From: Siccirubricoccus sp. G192
GTDB taxonomy: Bacteria; Pseudomonadota; Alphaproteobacteria; Acetobacterales; Acetobacteraceae
Reading direction: 5' to 3'
Assembly: GCF_019084075.1 (NCBI RefSeq)
Contig: NZ_JAHREN010000001.1
Coordinates: 1,957,501 to 2,021,500, forward strand
DNA: 64,000 nt
Under the pieces are notes generated by a model. That model saw only the letters and a list, made by a program, of their open reading frames with translations, was not told the origin of the DNA and searched no databases. The position numbers and the translations under genes are program-made. Within the stretch, counting starts at the first letter, position 1; each line of letters starts with the position of its first letter. Shown one piece after another: positions 63,534 to 64,000 of the stretch.

Positions 63534-64000
63534 CTATTCCGCCGCCTGCCTCTGCTCCTGCGTCGGACCCTGCGTGGGCCCCTGGGCGGGCCCCTGCGCG
63601 CCGGGCCGCCGCAGGCGGAGCCGGCGGATGCGGCGCGGATCGGCCTCCAGCACGCGGAATTCGAGGCCCGAGGAATGGCTGACCAGTTCCCCCCTGGCCG
63701 GCACCCTTCCGGCCAGGGTGAAGACCAGCCCCCCCCATCGTATCGATATCGGCGGCGCGTTCCTCCTCGGTCAGCACCGGGCCGAACCGCGCCTCGAAAT
63801 CCTCGACCGGGGTGCGCGCATCGAGTTCGAGCGTGCCATCCGGCTTCTCCACCATCTGCGGCGGGCCGGGTTCGTCGTGCTCGTCCGAGATGTCGCCGGT
63901 GATGGTCTCGACCAGGTCCTCGATCGTCACCAGCCCGTCGATGCCGCCATATTCGTCCACCACCAGCGCCATGTGGATGCGCGCCTGGCGCATCTGCAGC
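63534..64000 (-). CDS. CorC/HlyC-family CBS-domain protein, 5' end off window (one-base frameshift at 63729-63736)
   Basis: C-terminal part of a hemolysin C/CorC-type protein: the end of the second CBS domain ([31 protein letters not shown]) and the CorC_HlyC domain ([20 protein letters not shown]). A run of eight C at 63729-63736 should be seven; the frame then continues [42 protein letters not shown] to a TAG at 63534, followed in the protein by a Gln/Pro/Gly-rich tail. Such proteins are implicated in magnesium/cobalt efflux or, as YbeX, in ribosome metabolism. Whether membrane helices precede is not visible. Confidence 0.85.

Overview
The window looks like chromosomal backbone of a very GC-rich (roughly 70%) alphaproteobacterium, most likely of the Acetobacteraceae (Roseomonas-like). 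Supporting signs are a class I lysyl-tRNA synthetase, the cell-cycle DNA methyltransferase CcrM next to rnhB, a CdnL/CarD regulator, seven-iron ferredoxin FdxA, a SUV3-type RNA helicase, split b/b' ATP synthase subunits, and several orphan solute-binding proteins. I see no rRNA, tRNA, CRISPR array, insertion sequence or prophage. The family assignment is inference from gene content; no database was searched.

Layout. 1-3671 (minus): mprF, running off the left edge, preceded by and 1 bp overlapping lysK. 3908-7697: a 3-hydroxyisobutyrate-dehydrogenase-type oxidoreductase divergent from a TRAP solute-binding protein, then a convergent peptide-type solute-binding protein. 7870-10431 (minus): the F0 operon atpI-atpB-atpE-b'-b with its own terminator. 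10571-19638: ABC exporter, VOC protein, MgtC-like protein, a very large smc, a DsbA-like protein and a DciA-like protein. 19641-25737: mutY-bioY, an M20 peptidase, a secreted-type beta-propeller protein, ccrM and rnhB. 25946-32868: cupin and DUF1330 genes, a radical SAM protein, two arsenosugar-type glycosyltransferases, a DJ-1/PfpI protein, and a Crp-type regulator followed by a class III nucleotide cyclase. 32911-37006: a PAP2-type enzyme overlapping a G1 (eqolisin) peptidase-like gene, an MFS transporter and a ketopantoate reductase. 37258-42831 (minus): carD, fdxA, an S4-domain protein and the SUV3-type helicase. 42987-61071 (plus): MFS, cyclopropane-synthase-like methyltransferase, dnaB, alr, mlaE, mlaF, then radA, cvpA, purF, an SDR, rlmJ and gpsA. 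Accessory genes (solute-binding proteins, TauD-type dioxygenase, DUF2171, BrnTA) sit between the backbone genes. 61080-64000 (minus): MetE-like methyltransferase, nth, an unknown protein and a CorC-type protein running off the right edge.

Data quality. Nine single-base indels break eight genes, including smc and gpsA, which are expected to be essential. Five are extra bases in G/C homopolymers and four lie at the hexamer GAATTC. I treat these as probable consensus errors and annotate each gene across its frame break. This explains long 'fusion' frames such as SMC-MgtC and MFS-methyltransferase, which are not real fusions.

Most interesting signals: (i) a two-hairpin dispersed element of about 105 bp (25810-25913 and 39770-39874) whose first 17-bp stem is maintained by six paired substitutions; (ii) an SMC protein in which both coiled-coil arms are lengthened by repeats with the same exact 90-residue period; (iii) an AT-rich, apparently foreign patch inside lysK; (iv) a bacterial glutamic-peptidase-like gene without a visible secretion signal, overlapping a PAP2-type enzyme that begins with TGN repeats; (v) clusters of the CcrM target GANTC upstream of carD and around the ccrM start.
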